Made by a program: the position numbers and the translations under genes. Under the pieces are notes generated by a model. That model was given only the letters and a program-made list of their open reading frames with translations, had not been told where the DNA came from and made no database searches. This document shows, in pieces, positions 25,842 through 34,115 of a stretch of 64,000 bases of DNA (positions are counted from its first letter, which is position 1; the number at the start of each line of letters is the position of its first letter). The stretch lies in contig NZ_DATIND010000124.1 in NCBI RefSeq assembly GCF_035474595.1, positions 1 through 64,000 of the forward strand. The letters are read 5' to 3'. Origin of the DNA: Longimicrobium sp. (GTDB lineage Bacteria; Gemmatimonadota; Gemmatimonadetes; Longimicrobiales; Longimicrobiaceae).

Positions 25842-27182
25842 TCAGAACGTTCGCGACCGGAGCAGGCGCCAGTTGGCCTTGATGCTGAGCACGGGAGCGC
25901 GCCGCGCTCCCACCAGCGGAGCCGCCAGGTTGAGGGAGACGCTCGCAGTTGGAAAAACCGGCACGTTTACCGAGCCCCGCAACTCGATCGATGTGTCGTC
26001 GTCGGACGTGGAATTGCTCGTACGCCACTGAAAGTCCAGTCCGCCCACCATGCTGAGTCGCTGGAAGTTGTAGAACCGGATCGCTTCGAACGCGAGGCCG
26101 CCTTCGACGGCCACATTGCTTTGCGTGGAATCCTTCAGATTCCAGTACCGCACGCCGGCGTTCGCCCGAATCCCGGTGGAGGCGTTGCCCGAGCCCACCG
26201 AGCGCCGGCCCCAGCCGATCCCTCCGAACAGCGAGGTTCCCGAGAGCGTATCGACCCCCGCGAGGGTCAGGTCGCCGAAGTCCGCGCGAAGATCGAGGCC
26301 GAAATACCTGGCATCCGCCTGGATCCGCGCCTGACGGATGGCATCCTGCAGGCCGGTGATGCTGGACGGGTCGATCGGGATCGGAGGACCCCCGCAGACC
26401 TGGGTGATGGACGACACCGCATCGTCATCCAGCGTCTGCGCCGTCGAGAGCGCACGGATGCAGCTCTCCACCCCGTCGTCGGACGGAAGCGCGAGCAGCA
26501 GGTCACGCACGCGCCTGGTGGACACCCCGCTCGCGGCCAGGAACTGGTTGTAGGCGGCCACGGCCTTCCGGTATACCTCGGTTCCCTGCCTGAATCCGTT
26601 GATGTTCAGGCCCCAGCGGATGCCGATGTAATCCACCCCGTCCGTGGCATCGTCCTCGTTGCTCCCGTTGAGGTTGCTTGCAGGAACCAGAACGGTCACG
26701 TCGGAGAAGCGGCTCCACTTCGACACCTCCTCGACGTTGGCGGGATCGACGAAGAACAGCGACGGGTTGATGGCGATGGCCGCCACCGCGCCCGCCCCCT
26801 TCTGCGTGCCGACGGCCGCCACCGAGCCGCCCGCGGCCTCCACCGGCTCGATGGCCGCGGTGCGCTCACCGGGTGACGCGGTCGTCTGGTCGCGCGTGGC
26901 AGACACGTCGCGCGGGCTCACGGCGCTGCCGAACAGGTCGCGCGCGCCCCAGTCCGCCGTCAGGGCGACGGCAACGAGCTGGCACCCTTTCGCCGCCTGA
27001 GCGGCGTTCGTGGGATCGAAGACCGTTTTTCCGGCCACCGCGTTGTAACGCTGGATGCAGAGGATGTCGCGTGTCTGCGCATCCGCGACGACGGGCCGCG
27101 CGAGCGCGCCCACCGCCAGCGTGCCCGCGATCAGAGCGGGGAGCGAGACCCGCACCGCTCGGTGTGTGCGCGTCGTCATCAT
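25842..27182 (-). CDS. Secreted beta-rich protein, probable outer-membrane barrel
   Basis: A 446-residue protein with a Sec signal (about 1-36, ending VADAQ). The N-terminal part is globular with a possible disulfide (DILCIQRYNAV ... KGCQLVAVAL); from about residue 290 to the end alternating strands with aromatic girdles (RYFGLDLRADFGDLTLAGVD, FEAIRFYNFQRLSMVGGLDF) end in a final NWRLLRSRTF strand, as in outer-membrane barrels. I do not recognise the family. Its ATG overlaps the stop of the upstream small gene (ATGA), so the two are coupled. Confidence 0.7.
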   Translation of the reverse strand: MMTTRTHRAVRVSLPALIAGTLAVGALARPVVADAQTRDILCIQRYNAVAGKTVFDPTNAAQAAKGCQLVAVALTADWGARDLFGSAVSPRDVSATRDQTTASPGERTAAIEPVEAAGGSVAAVGTQKGAGAVAAIAINPSLFFVDPANVEEVSKWSRFSDVTVLVPASNLNGSNEDDATDGVDYIGIRWGLNINGFRQGTEVYRKAVAAYNQFLAASGVSTRRVRDLLLALPSDDGVESCIRALSTAQTLDDDAVSSITQVCGGPPIPIDPSSITGLQDAIRQARIQADARYFGLDLRADFGDLTLAGVDTLSGTSLFGGIGWGRRSVGSGNASTGIRANAGVRYWNLKDSTQSNVAVEGGLAFEAIRFYNFQRLSMVGGLDFQWRTSNSTSDDDTSIELRGSVNVPVFPTASVSLNLAAPLVGARRAPVLSIKANWRLLRSRTF

Positions 27183-27496
27183 ACGATCGCGTAGGTCCAG
27201 ATGGTGTCGCCCACCTGTCCCTGATCGCGCAGGGTGTCGTTCACGAACACCTGGAGCTGACCGCCACCGTCGACGGGAGCGTCGACGGTGATCTTCAGGC
27301 TCAGTGCAGCCTGAACCCGGGTGTGCTGGGTCTGCACGCCACCCGGGGCCACCATGTCGAACTGCGTCGGCGGCGGCAGATGCGAGCCGTCCGGGACGTA
27401 TCCGGTAGCCAGCGCGCTGCTTCCCCCGTTGGCCGGATCGGCGTGGAAAGTGATCGCGACCTGGTCGTCGATGGACATCACTCCCATGAACGGCAT
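27179..27496 (-). CDS. Small protein of unknown function coupled to the barrel-like gene
   Basis: A 105-residue protein with no signal peptide or membrane helix, beta-rich by pattern (QVAITFHADP, ALSLKITVDAPV, QLQVFVNDTLR). GGAG stands eight bases before the ATG at 27496, and the stop overlaps the next start by four bases. Function unknown; the coupling implies a joint role with the 446-residue secreted protein. Confidence 0.65.
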   Translation of the reverse strand: MPFMGVMSIDDQVAITFHADPANGGSSALATGYVPDGSHLPPPTQFDMVAPGGVQTQHTRVQAALSLKITVDAPVDGGGQLQVFVNDTLRDQGQVGDTIWTYAIV

Positions 27497-27645
27497 GCTG
27501 TTGCTCCGGTGCGAGGGTACGGTGTGGAAACGGGAACCTGCATTCGGATTGGAGGGTCAGCCGTCGATCGATTTCCCGGCGTCCGAACGGACCGAGGAAA
27601 ATCTCCAAAAGGACGAGGTTGAATGGCTGGGTAGGTCGAGGAGGA

Positions 27646-27668
27646 ATTCGCATCACCACTATGCGAAT
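27646..27668. promoter_or_regulatory. Inverted repeat upstream of the reverse pair
   Basis: ATTCGCAT (27646-27653) and ATGCGAAT (27661-27668) flank CACCACT. It lies 150 bases before the reverse start at 27496 in a less GC-rich stretch, so it could be an operator. No convincing gene is seen between 27497 and 27843. Confidence 0.35.
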
Positions 27669-27843
27669 CCCGCAGTTCGAGATCAAGCGTCTTGTGAAGC
27701 AATTCGATGATATCCATTCACTCGTCGACGTGTCGCCGGGGATCGAGCCGTGAGCTGGTGCCGCTGGCCCGCGCGCACCCGGCCTGCTACTCTGACGCGG
27801 AATCCCGATCCGCCAACCAGAGCAGCAGCCCGGCTTCGTATCC

Positions 27844-29088
27844 GTGAACATCCTCGTCCTCAACGTCGGATCGTCGACGCTCAAGTTCCAGCTCATCGAC
27901 ACCGACGAGCACCGCTTCGCCGGCAACGCCGACCGCAGGCTGGCGCGCGGGCAGATCGAGCGCATCGGCGGCGAGGCGGTGTGGTCGTACCGCGCGGGCG
28001 AGGGCGAGCCGCGCACGGGGAGCGCGCCCATGCGCGACCACCGCGCCGCCGTGGACCACCTGCTGGAGTGGATCACGAACCAGGAGTCCGGCGTTCCCAT
28101 CGCCTCGGTGGCGGAGATCGGGGCGGCGGGGCACCGCGTGGTGCACGGCGCCGAGCGCTTCGTCCGCTCCGTGCTGATCGACGACGCGGTGCTGCGCGGC
28201 ATCGACGACACCATCGAGCTGGCGCCGCTGCACAACCCCGCGAACCTCAAGGGGATCCAGGCGGTGCGCGCGGTCCTCGGCCCCGGCGTGCCGCAGGTGG
28301 CGGTGTTCGACACCGCGTTCCACCACACGCTCCCCGAGCAGGCCTTCCTCTACGCCATCCCCTACTCGCTCTACCGGCGCCACCGGGTGCGCCGCTACGG
28401 CTTCCACGGCACCAGCCACCGCTACGTGAGCTACCGCTGGCGCCAGCTCACCGGCCGCCCGCGCGAAGGGTCGCGCCTCATCACGCTGCACCTGGGGAAC
28501 GGCTGCTCGGCGTGCGCCATCCGCGACGGCGACTCGGTGGACACGTCGATGGGCTTCACCCCGCTGGAGGGGCTGGTGATGGGCACGCGCTCGGGCGACG
28601 TGGACCCGGCGGTGCTGGACTACGTGGGGCAGAAGGAGGGATTGTCGCTGCACGACGTGGAGCTGCTGCTGAACAAGCAGAGCGGCCTGCTGGGCATCAG
28701 CGGGCTGACCAACGACATGCGCGAGCTGATGGCCGAGGCCGACGAGCACGACGACCGCCGCGCGCGGCTGGCCATCGAGCTGTTCTGCTACCGCGCGCGC
28801 AAGTACGTGGGCGCGTACCTGGCCGCGCTGGGCGGCGCCGACGCCATCTGCTTCGCCGGCGGCGTGGGCGAGAACGCGGCCCGCATCCGCGCGAAGGTGT
28901 GCGAGGGGCTGGAGTTCGCCGGCGTGCGCCTGGACCCCGCCGCGAACGAGGCGACCGCCGGCGGGCGCGAGGGGCGCATCAGCGCGGAAGGGTCGCAGCC
29001 CGAGGTGTGGGTGATTCCGACGGACGAGGAGCTGCTCATCGCCCGCGACACGTACCGCGTGGTGCACGGGATCGAGACGCGGTATTGA
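27844..29088 (+). CDS. ackA: Acetate kinase
   Basis: A 414-residue acetate kinase of the ASKHA fold, which interconverts acetate + ATP and acetyl phosphate + ADP. Signatures: N-terminal [18 protein letters not shown] (phosphate 1 loop with catalytic Asn), [33 protein letters not shown] (catalytic His), [11 protein letters not shown] (phosphate 2) and FAGGVGENA near the C-terminus. The start is GTG at 27844. No phosphotransacetylase gene is adjacent. A two-hairpin element follows ten bases after the stop. Confidence 0.95.
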   Translation: MNILVLNVGSSTLKFQLIDTDEHRFAGNADRRLARGQIERIGGEAVWSYRAGEGEPRTGSAPMRDHRAAVDHLLEWITNQESGVPIASVAEIGAAGHRVVHGAERFVRSVLIDDAVLRGIDDTIELAPLHNPANLKGIQAVRAVLGPGVPQVAVFDTAFHHTLPEQAFLYAIPYSLYRRHRVRRYGFHGTSHRYVSYRWRQLTGRPREGSRLITLHLGNGCSACAIRDGDSVDTSMGFTPLEGLVMGTRSGDVDPAVLDYVGQKEGLSLHDVELLLNKQSGLLGISGLTNDMRELMAEADEHDDRRARLAIELFCYRARKYVGAYLAALGGADAICFAGGVGENAARIRAKVCEGLEFAGVRLDPAANEATAGGREGRISAEGSQPEVWVIPTDEELLIARDTYRVVHGIETRY

Positions 29089-29098
29089 ACGTGGAAGG

Positions 29099-29146
29099 GC
29101 GATTGAAATCGCGGCAACAACGGCCCGAAGTCCGCCTTCGCGGACT
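29099..29146 (+). repeat. Two-hairpin element R4
   Basis: Stem 1 GCGATT/AATCGC (loop GA, 29099-29112), core GGCAACAACGGCCCGA, stem 2 AGTCCGC/GCGGACT with loop CTTC (29129-29146). Confidence 0.85.
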
Positions 29147-29297
29147 CGCTGCCTTGCCATTCTCCGCTCGATTCACGCAGGCAGAACGCCTCCAGTTAGC
29201 TGGCGAAACATCTCCATCCTCGCATCTCCCAGAGGTTTGCAGCACGAGGGAGGAAATGCGGCGCGGCCTGCTTTGTCCAACGCGGCCAGATGGGGGG

Positions 29298-29326
29298 TTG
29301 ACACCGTTCCCGGGCTCGTTTAGAGT
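29298..29326 (+). promoter_or_regulatory. Sigma70-type promoter of a small transcription unit
   Basis: TTGACA (29298-29303), 17 bases, TAGAGT (29321-29326). Transcription would start near 29333 and run to the terminator at 29713-29755. Confidence 0.7.
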
Positions 29327-29351
29327 TGGCGCCCTTGGGAGTCGCGTCCCG

Positions 29352-29666
29352 ATGATCGTTCGGCAGTTCCGCCCCGCCAAGCGCGGGAGGACGGCCGCGC
29401 CCGCAGCACGGCTGCACGGCGAGACATCGGAGGCGCGACTTTTCGTTTTCGTGGATTTCAGGACCGGCACCACCGAACGCAGCGAGATGACGCACGCACG
29501 CTTCGCCCGACCCGATCGCAACGCCCCGCACGCCGGCACGAAGCCCGGCGCGCAGCGGGAGACGTGCATCCATCGCATCGGAGGATACGTGCGCCCGTCG
29601 GCGGCGAATGCCGCCCTGGACGCGATCGGCAAGAGCAGCAACCAGCGCGGGAGGACCGGGATGTAG
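29352..29666 (+). CDS. Possible small protein or small RNA unit
   Basis: A 104-codon frame starting 25 bases after the -10 box above; an internal ATG at 29487 would give 59 residues ending in IGKSSNQRGRTGM. Composition is Arg/Ala/Thr-rich without a domain, signal or membrane segment. Because promoter and terminator frame the unit precisely, it is likely transcribed, but whether the product is a peptide or a non-coding RNA of about 400 bases is undecided. Confidence 0.35.
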   Translation: MIVRQFRPAKRGRTAAPAARLHGETSEARLFVFVDFRTGTTERSEMTHARFARPDRNAPHAGTKPGAQRETCIHRIGGYVRPSAANAALDAIGKSSNQRGRTGM

Positions 29667-29712
29667 GCGCCAGCGCGCGCCCTGCATCGCCCGTCCACGG
29701 GAGCGATCATCC

Positions 29713-29755
29713 ATCGCCCCGCCCGCGCAGAACCCTGCGGGCGGGGCGATTCTCG
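29713..29755 (+). terminator. Rho-independent terminator
   Basis: Perfect 14-base arms ATCGCCCCGCCCGC (29713-29726) and GCGGGCGGGGCGAT (29737-29750), then TCTCGTT. It ends the small unit upstream of the tRNA gene. Confidence 0.88.
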
Positions 29756-29927
29756 TTCCGGTCCGCGCCCACACCGGCAGGAGGAGTGGATGGAGATGAA
29801 GATCGGTTGACCGGCGGGCGGGCCGGCGGGGCGTGACGCCCCAGGTTCGGGTGCAAACGCGACCACCCGCGCCGAAGGCGGAGCGCTTCCGCCGGCCCAC
29901 GCCGGAGCGCAGGACAGACGAGGTGAT

Positions 29928-30001
29928 GGCGGCCGTAGCTCAACCGGCGAGAGTACCGGGCCGTGAATCCGGGGGAGTGGGTTCGAGTCCCACCGGCCGC
30001 C
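29928..30001 (+). tRNA. tRNA-His (GUG), with C33
   Basis: Cloverleaf: G-1 at 29928 opposite discriminator C73 at 30001 (a histidine identity feature), acceptor GCGGCCG/CGGCCGC, U8-A9, D stem GCUC/GAGU, anticodon stem CCGGG/UCCGG, loop CCGUGAA with anticodon GUG, T stem GUGGG/CCCAC with loop UUCGAGU. CCA is not encoded. Position 33 is C instead of the near-universal U, which is unusual. Its 3' half is close to that of the tRNA-like RNA that follows 20 bases later. Confidence 0.85.
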
Positions 30002-30020
30002 CCTCGTCCGCGCGTGGTGT

Positions 30021-30151
30021 GGAAGCCCGTAGCTCAGCGGCCAGAGCGCCGGAGGTTTCCTCCCCGCCTCCTCGTCCGCCGCAACGCGGGCCGACGTGGG
30101 AGGATCATCGCTAATCCGGGGGCCGCGGGTTCGAGTCCCGCCGGGCTTCCA
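30021..30151 (+). ncRNA. yrlA: Bacterial Y RNA (YrlA-type), tRNA-like, copy 1
   Basis: Acceptor AAGCCCG/CGGGCUU, extended by GG/CC, U-A, D stem GCUC/GAGC, anticodon stem CCGGA/UCCGG (30049-30053, 30115-30119) and T arm GCGGG-UUCGAGU-CCCGC are intact, so the outside folds as a tRNA. In place of a seven-base anticodon loop there is a 61-base module (30054-30114) with its own helices: CCUCC pairing with GGAGG, and CGUCCG opposite CCGACG around a CCGC/GCGG hairpin. GUCCG...GAC recalls the Ro-binding stem of Y RNAs. The Ro60 orthologue rsr lies 870 bases downstream. Bacterial Y RNAs with tRNA-mimicking domains are known beside rsr; assignment here is by structure and context. Confidence 0.75.
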
Positions 30152-30185
30152 CCCCCGCGCGGATCAGGCTTTGGGGTTCGGCCGG

Positions 30186-30246
30186 GCGAATGAATTCGCG
30201 GCAACAACAGCACAAAGTCCCTGCGGGACTGCGGCCGCGGCATCGT
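30186..30246 (+). repeat. Two-hairpin element R5
   Basis: Stem 1 GCGAAT/ATTCGC (loop GA), core GGCAACAACAGCACAA, stem 2 AGTCCC/GGGACT (loop TGC), tail GCGGCCGCGGCATCG. It lies between the two Y RNA genes. Confidence 0.88.
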
Positions 30247-30369
30247 GGCGACAGGCTGGATCAGGTCGGGACGGGCTCTCACGGAGGGCGCAGAAGGCAC
30301 GGAGGAGAACCATCAATCCTCCGATTCCAGTGCTCGTCGTGACGGAGAAAGAAGATCGGGACGGAGGAT

Positions 30370-30494
30370 GGGACTGTAGCTCAGCGGTAGAGCGCTTCCT
30401 CGCCAACCACTTGTCCGGCCGCGATGCCGGGCCGACGGACGAGGGTTATCGAATCTTACTCGAGAGGCCGCGGGTTCGAATCCCGCCAGTTCCA
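30370..30494 (+). ncRNA. yrlA: Bacterial Y RNA (YrlA-type), tRNA-like, copy 2
   Basis: Acceptor GGGACUG/CAGUUCC with one G-U pair, U-A, D stem GCUC/GAGC with loop AGCGGUA, T arm GCGGG-UUCGAAU-CCCGC, discriminator A. The anticodon arm is replaced by a module aligned with copy 1: CCUCG pairs with CGAGG (CCUCC/GGAGG in copy 1, a paired change), and GUCCG (30413-30417) faces CCGAC (30432-30436) around a CCGGC/GCCGG hairpin. The remaining anticodon-stem pairing is weak (CUUCC has no clear partner), so copy 2 departs further from tRNA. It lies 520 bases before rsr. Confidence 0.72.
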
Positions 30495-30620
30495 TGAAGG
30501 AATCTGCCGCACCGTCGCGCGCGGGCCGCACGCGATCGGTTATCGCACCCTTACCCGGGAACATGCGACCCCGGGGCCGATGCGACTTTTCGTCCGCGTG
30601 CGGCGGTGAGGCAGGACGAC

Positions 30621-30658
30621 AGTGCGGAAGTGCGTGAGTGCGGAAGTGCGTGAGTGCC
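30621..30658. repeat. Octamer tandem repeat AGTGCGGA/AGTGCGTG
   Basis: Two copies of a 16-base unit made of AGTGCGGA and AGTGCGTG, plus a partial copy. It is the reverse-complement form of the GCACTYCC theme seen at 7793, 51191 and 55411. The rest of 30495-31015, the long leader of rsr, shows no clear gene. Confidence 0.75.
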
Positions 30659-31015
30659 GCGGGTCGGCGCTGCCCGGTTATCGCTGCAAACGAATGCGGG
30701 CAGCACGGACCTCATCCGCGGCGCTGATGAATGTCTCTGGTGGATCAGGACTTGGGCGGGGCCGGGTCGCGGCTTCCGGGTGATCGTATCCTTTGCTGTC
30801 AACGAAGCGCCCCTTCGCCGGGGCGGTCCGGGGGCGACTCATCATCCGGTTCCGTCCACACTCCCCCGGCCCTGGCGCCGCGGGCCGAACCGCGCGGGTT
30901 AACGATGGGACCGTGTTTCGGGAAAGCCGGCACGGCGTTCCGCCGGGACGCTCGTCCGCGGTGCCCCAGCCGGGGCGATTATCAACCCCTTCTCGCCGGA
31001 AAGGAGGCGAGTGAC

Positions 31016-32656
31016 ATGATGGACTTCACGAAGCACTTCGCGACTCGCCTGCGGGCGCTCGCGACGCCGCAGGGCGCGCCGATCCCCGGGACCGCGCAGG
31101 TGCCCAACTCGGCGGGCGGGTTCGCGTGGGCGCTCGACAAGTGGGCGCGGCTGGACCGCTTCCTGGTGCTGGGGAGCGACGGCGGGACCTTCTACGTGGG
31201 CGAGCGCGAGCTCACCGTGGAGAACGCCCGCTCGGTGGCCGAGTGCATCGGCGAGGATGGCGCCCGCGTGGTGCGGCGCGCCGTGGAGGTGAGCGAGGCC
31301 GGGCGCGCGCCGAAGAACGACCCCGCGCTGTTCGTGCTGGCCATGGCGGCCGGGATGGGCGACGAGGCCACGCGCGCCGCCGCGCTCCAGGCGCTGCCGC
31401 GGGTGGCGCGCACGGGAACGCACCTGCTGCACTGGCTGCGCTACGTGCAGGCGTTCCGCGGGTGGGGGCGCGGCGTGCGGCGCGCGGTGGGGCGCTGGTA
31501 CACGGCCCGGCCGCCCCGTGATCTGGCCTACCAGCTCCTGAAGTACCCGCAGCGCGACGGCTGGAGCCACCGCGACGCGCTCCGGCTGGCCCACCCGCGG
31601 CCGGAGAGCGACGAGCAGCGGGCCCTGCTCCGCCGAGCCGTGACCGGCGAGGTGGGCGAGGCGCCGGACACCGAGGCCGTGCGGCTGGTGCGCGCGGTGG
31701 CCGAGCTGCACGCGGATGCGGAGATGGCGCCGGCCCGCGCGGCGGCGCTGGTGCGCGAGCACCGGCTCACCCGCGAGATGCTGCCCTCGCAGCTGCTCAC
31801 CCACCCGGCGGTGTGGGAGGCGCTCCTGGAGGAGATGCCGCTCACCGCGCTGGTGCGGAACCTGGCCACGCTCACCCGGGTGGGCGTGCTGGCGCCGGGG
31901 AGCGACGCGGCCGCGCGGGTGGCGGCGCGCATCGCCGACGCGGGCGCGCTGAAGCGGGCGCGCGTGCACCCGGTGCAGGTGCTGGCCGCGCTGCGCACCT
32001 ACGCGGCCGGGCGCGGGGTGCGCGGCCAGCACTCGTGGCAGCCGGTGGCCCGGGTGGTGGACGCGCTGGATGCGGCCTTCTACCTGGCCTTCGGGGCGGT
32101 GGAGCCGAGCGGGCGGCGCACGATGCTGGCGCTGGACGTGTCGGGGTCGATGATGGCCCCCGTGCACGGGCTGGACTTCGTGAGCTGCCGCGAGGCGGCG
32201 GCGGCCATGGCGCTGGTGACGGCGGCCACCGAGCCGCGGCACTTCTTCACCGCCTTCACCGCGGGGACGCGCCGCAGCATGCACGCGGGGTTCCCCACGG
32301 GGCTAAGCACGCTGGCCGTCTCGCCGCGCGAGCGGCTGGACGACGTGGTGGCGAAGACCAGCGGGCTGCCGTTCGGCGGGACGGACTGCGCGCTGCCGAT
32401 GCTGGAGGCGCGCACCCGCAAGTGGCCGGTGGACCTGTTCGTGGTCTACACCGACAACGAGACCTGGGCCGGGGACGTCCACCCCGCGCAGGCCCTGCGG
32501 CAGTACCGCGAGGCCACCGGGATCGCCGCGAAGCTGGTGGTCGTGGCGATGGCGTCGAACGGGTTCACCATCGCGGACCCGGACGACGCGGGGATGCTGG
32601 ACGTGGCCGGGTTCGACGCGGCCACGCCGGCGCTGATCGCCGATTTCGCGCGGTAG
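31016..32656 (+). CDS. rsr: Ro60 orthologue, TROVE domain RNA-binding protein
   Basis: A 546-residue protein of the Ro60/Telomerase/Vault (TROVE) family. The helical ring (about 20-365) has the GGFAWALDKWARLDRFLVLG opening and ARVHPVQVLAALRTYA near its end; the C-terminal vWA-like domain (about 366-546) keeps MIDAS residues DVSGSM (374-379) and a VVYTDNETWAG strand. Ro60 rings bind Y RNAs on the outside and single-stranded ends of misfolded RNAs in the cavity; bacterial forms act in rRNA and structured-RNA decay under stress. AAGGAGG stands eight bases before ATG 31016. Two Y RNA genes lie upstream and rtcB downstream. Confidence 0.95.
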   Translation: MMDFTKHFATRLRALATPQGAPIPGTAQVPNSAGGFAWALDKWARLDRFLVLGSDGGTFYVGERELTVENARSVAECIGEDGARVVRRAVEVSEAGRAPKNDPALFVLAMAAGMGDEATRAAALQALPRVARTGTHLLHWLRYVQAFRGWGRGVRRAVGRWYTARPPRDLAYQLLKYPQRDGWSHRDALRLAHPRPESDEQRALLRRAVTGEVGEAPDTEAVRLVRAVAELHADAEMAPARAAALVREHRLTREMLPSQLLTHPAVWEALLEEMPLTALVRNLATLTRVGVLAPGSDAAARVAARIADAGALKRARVHPVQVLAALRTYAAGRGVRGQHSWQPVARVVDALDAAFYLAFGAVEPSGRRTMLALDVSGSMMAPVHGLDFVSCREAAAAMALVTAATEPRHFFTAFTAGTRRSMHAGFPTGLSTLAVSPRERLDDVVAKTSGLPFGGTDCALPMLEARTRKWPVDLFVVYTDNETWAGDVHPAQALRQYREATGIAAKLVVVAMASNGFTIADPDDAGMLDVAGFDAATPALIADFAR

Positions 32657-32744
32657 GCGGCGCGGTCCGGGAGCTCCCGGCCGCGCCCGCCCCCCGGCGG
32701 AAGCGTCCGAACGGAATGGAGATGAAGACCCGGAAACCGTGACC

Positions 32745-32780
32745 GGGCGCGCGGGCCGATATCGTTCGGTCCGCGCGCCC
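32745..32780 (+). terminator. Long GC hairpin after rsr
   Basis: Arms GGGCGCGCGGGCCG (32745-32758) and CGGTCCGCGCGCCC (32767-32780) pair with one mismatch around ATATCGTT. There is no T-run, so it may attenuate, or protect the 3' end, rather than terminate. Confidence 0.55.
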
Positions 32781-32799
32781 ATCAACCGAAACGCGAACC

Positions 32800-33126
32800 A
32801 TGGACACGAGGAACAAGGCGAAGCAGGAGGATCCGCGGGAGGAGCCGAAGTTCGGCGACTTCTGGACGATCGAGTCCCGCTGCGACACGTACTACGTCTC
32901 GGCGGAGACGGCGGTGCGGGTGGGTGCCCTGCTGGAACGCGCCTGGCGGCCGCGCTGGACCAAGTTCGTGGACCTGCACGGCCGGCGGGTGTGGCTGCGC
33001 ACCGCCCGCGTGGAGAGCATCCACGAGAGCACCGAGGCACAGCGCTCGCGGCTGCGGGCGTTCGTGTACGCGCGCAACAAGGAGGAGCGCGCCGACCGCC
33101 GCTGGGACGACGACGAGAACTGGTGA
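32800..33126 (+). CDS. Small charged protein of unknown function in the rsr-rtcB locus
   Basis: A 108-residue soluble protein, rich in Arg, Glu, Asp and Trp. A central beta-like segment (VGALLERAWRPRWTKFVDLH, GRRVWLRTARVESIHES) is followed by a basic helix and an acidic tail, RRWDDDENW. No family is recognised. It follows rsr by 140 bases after a strong hairpin. The basic helix and context allow an RNA-binding role, but nothing proves it. Confidence 0.65.
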   Translation: MDTRNKAKQEDPREEPKFGDFWTIESRCDTYYVSAETAVRVGALLERAWRPRWTKFVDLHGRRVWLRTARVESIHESTEAQRSRLRAFVYARNKEERADRRWDDDENW

Positions 33127-33141
33127 TGATAGGTGGCCCTG

Positions 33142-34098
33142 ATGAGACTGCAGGCTCATCCACTCGTACTGGATGCGGCGCAATCAGCGAAGGACGTCGA
33201 ACGCTACTTCGGTGCGAGTCTCGATGTCCTTCGTGAGCTGATCGATTTCGCTACGAACCTCGAGATCCGCATTCACAGCATGGGTGTCGGCGATACCGAC
33301 CGCGTGGTTGGGGTCGGCGTTCTGTATCACCGGAACGTGGCGCTAATGGACGCGGCTGAGCTACTGCTCCGCTCGGGCCAGGTTTACGGTGCCCGATTGC
33401 AAGCAAGAGCTCTGCTGGAGGCGAGTTGGAATTTGGAGTGGATGTTGAACGCAGATGTTCATCGCCGCGCGTGCCAGTTCTATGTGCTGGACCTTCGCAA
33501 GCGCATCGCCGAACCCGAACGCTTTATTCCGGGAACAGCTTCGAACGACGAGTTGAAGTCTGTGATCAGCGCGGCGAATGTGTTTGACAAGGAAAGAATT
33601 CTCGCGATCTCCGAGGAGGAAATCGCAGGAGCGAGGCAGAACATAGCGGAAATACGACAGCGAATCAGGGAAGTACCGGATTTCCAGTTTGTAAACGCAG
33701 AAATCGATCGACAGAAGAAGCTAGCCGGCTTGAAGTGGTTTCAACTGTTTGGCGGCCCCAATGACCACCGGAATCTGGCGAAGCGATTGGGATACGAATC
33801 TGAGTACGAGATATTCTACAGATTAGACTCCAATGCAGTGCATGGTACATGGGTGCAGGACCACATTTCAATCAGGAACGACATCGCCCGTTCTGTTCCG
33901 ATTCGTGGGTTACGTGACTTCGGACGAGTGGCTGACGTGGTGTGGAATGCAGCCTTTCGCTCTACAAAACAAGTAATTGACCACTTCCGGCCCGGAGAGA
34001 TGCTCACTTTCTTGAGGCAATTCATGCCCGGAGGAAATTCGCGGTGGGATCCGCCCATCGTGGAGTCGGAAATCGAAGCTGTTGTCCCGTATGGATGA
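33142..34098 (+). CDS. DUF5677-like protein, compositionally atypical
   Basis: A 318-residue largely helical protein resembling DUF5677, notably RALLEASWNLEWMLN around residue 98 and a late HGTWVQDHISIR segment. Function unknown. It is visibly less GC-rich than neighbouring genes, with many A/T-ending codons, which suggests recent acquisition. ATG 33142 has AGGTGG five bases upstream; GTG 33133 is an alternative. It lies between rsr and rtcB, 18 bases before the latter, so it shares the rtcB transcript. Confidence 0.75.
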   Translation: MRLQAHPLVLDAAQSAKDVERYFGASLDVLRELIDFATNLEIRIHSMGVGDTDRVVGVGVLYHRNVALMDAAELLLRSGQVYGARLQARALLEASWNLEWMLNADVHRRACQFYVLDLRKRIAEPERFIPGTASNDELKSVISAANVFDKERILAISEEEIAGARQNIAEIRQRIREVPDFQFVNAEIDRQKKLAGLKWFQLFGGPNDHRNLAKRLGYESEYEIFYRLDSNAVHGTWVQDHISIRNDIARSVPIRGLRDFGRVADVVWNAAFRSTKQVIDHFRPGEMLTFLRQFMPGGNSRWDPPIVESEIEAVVPYG

Positions 34099-34115
34099 GA
34101 TTGGGTGTGAGCACG

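Noticed and set aside
27478-27717. 79-codon reverse frame upstream of the small 105-residue gene
   Set aside because: Codon use is unlike real genes here, it overlaps the start of the supported gene, and it spans an inverted repeat that looks regulatory.
30054-30114. Intron in a tRNA gene
   Set aside because: The insert is too short for a group I intron, bacteria lack the splicing endonuclease for other tRNA introns, and no splice gives a loop with U33. The rsr neighbourhood and GUCCG/CCGAC module fit Y RNA better.
30021-30151. Selenocysteine tRNA, because of the GGAAG...CUUCC ends
   Set aside because: The D arm and U8-A9 are of ordinary tRNA type, the insert is in the anticodon loop rather than a variable arm, and the nearby FdhF-like gene needs no selenocysteine.
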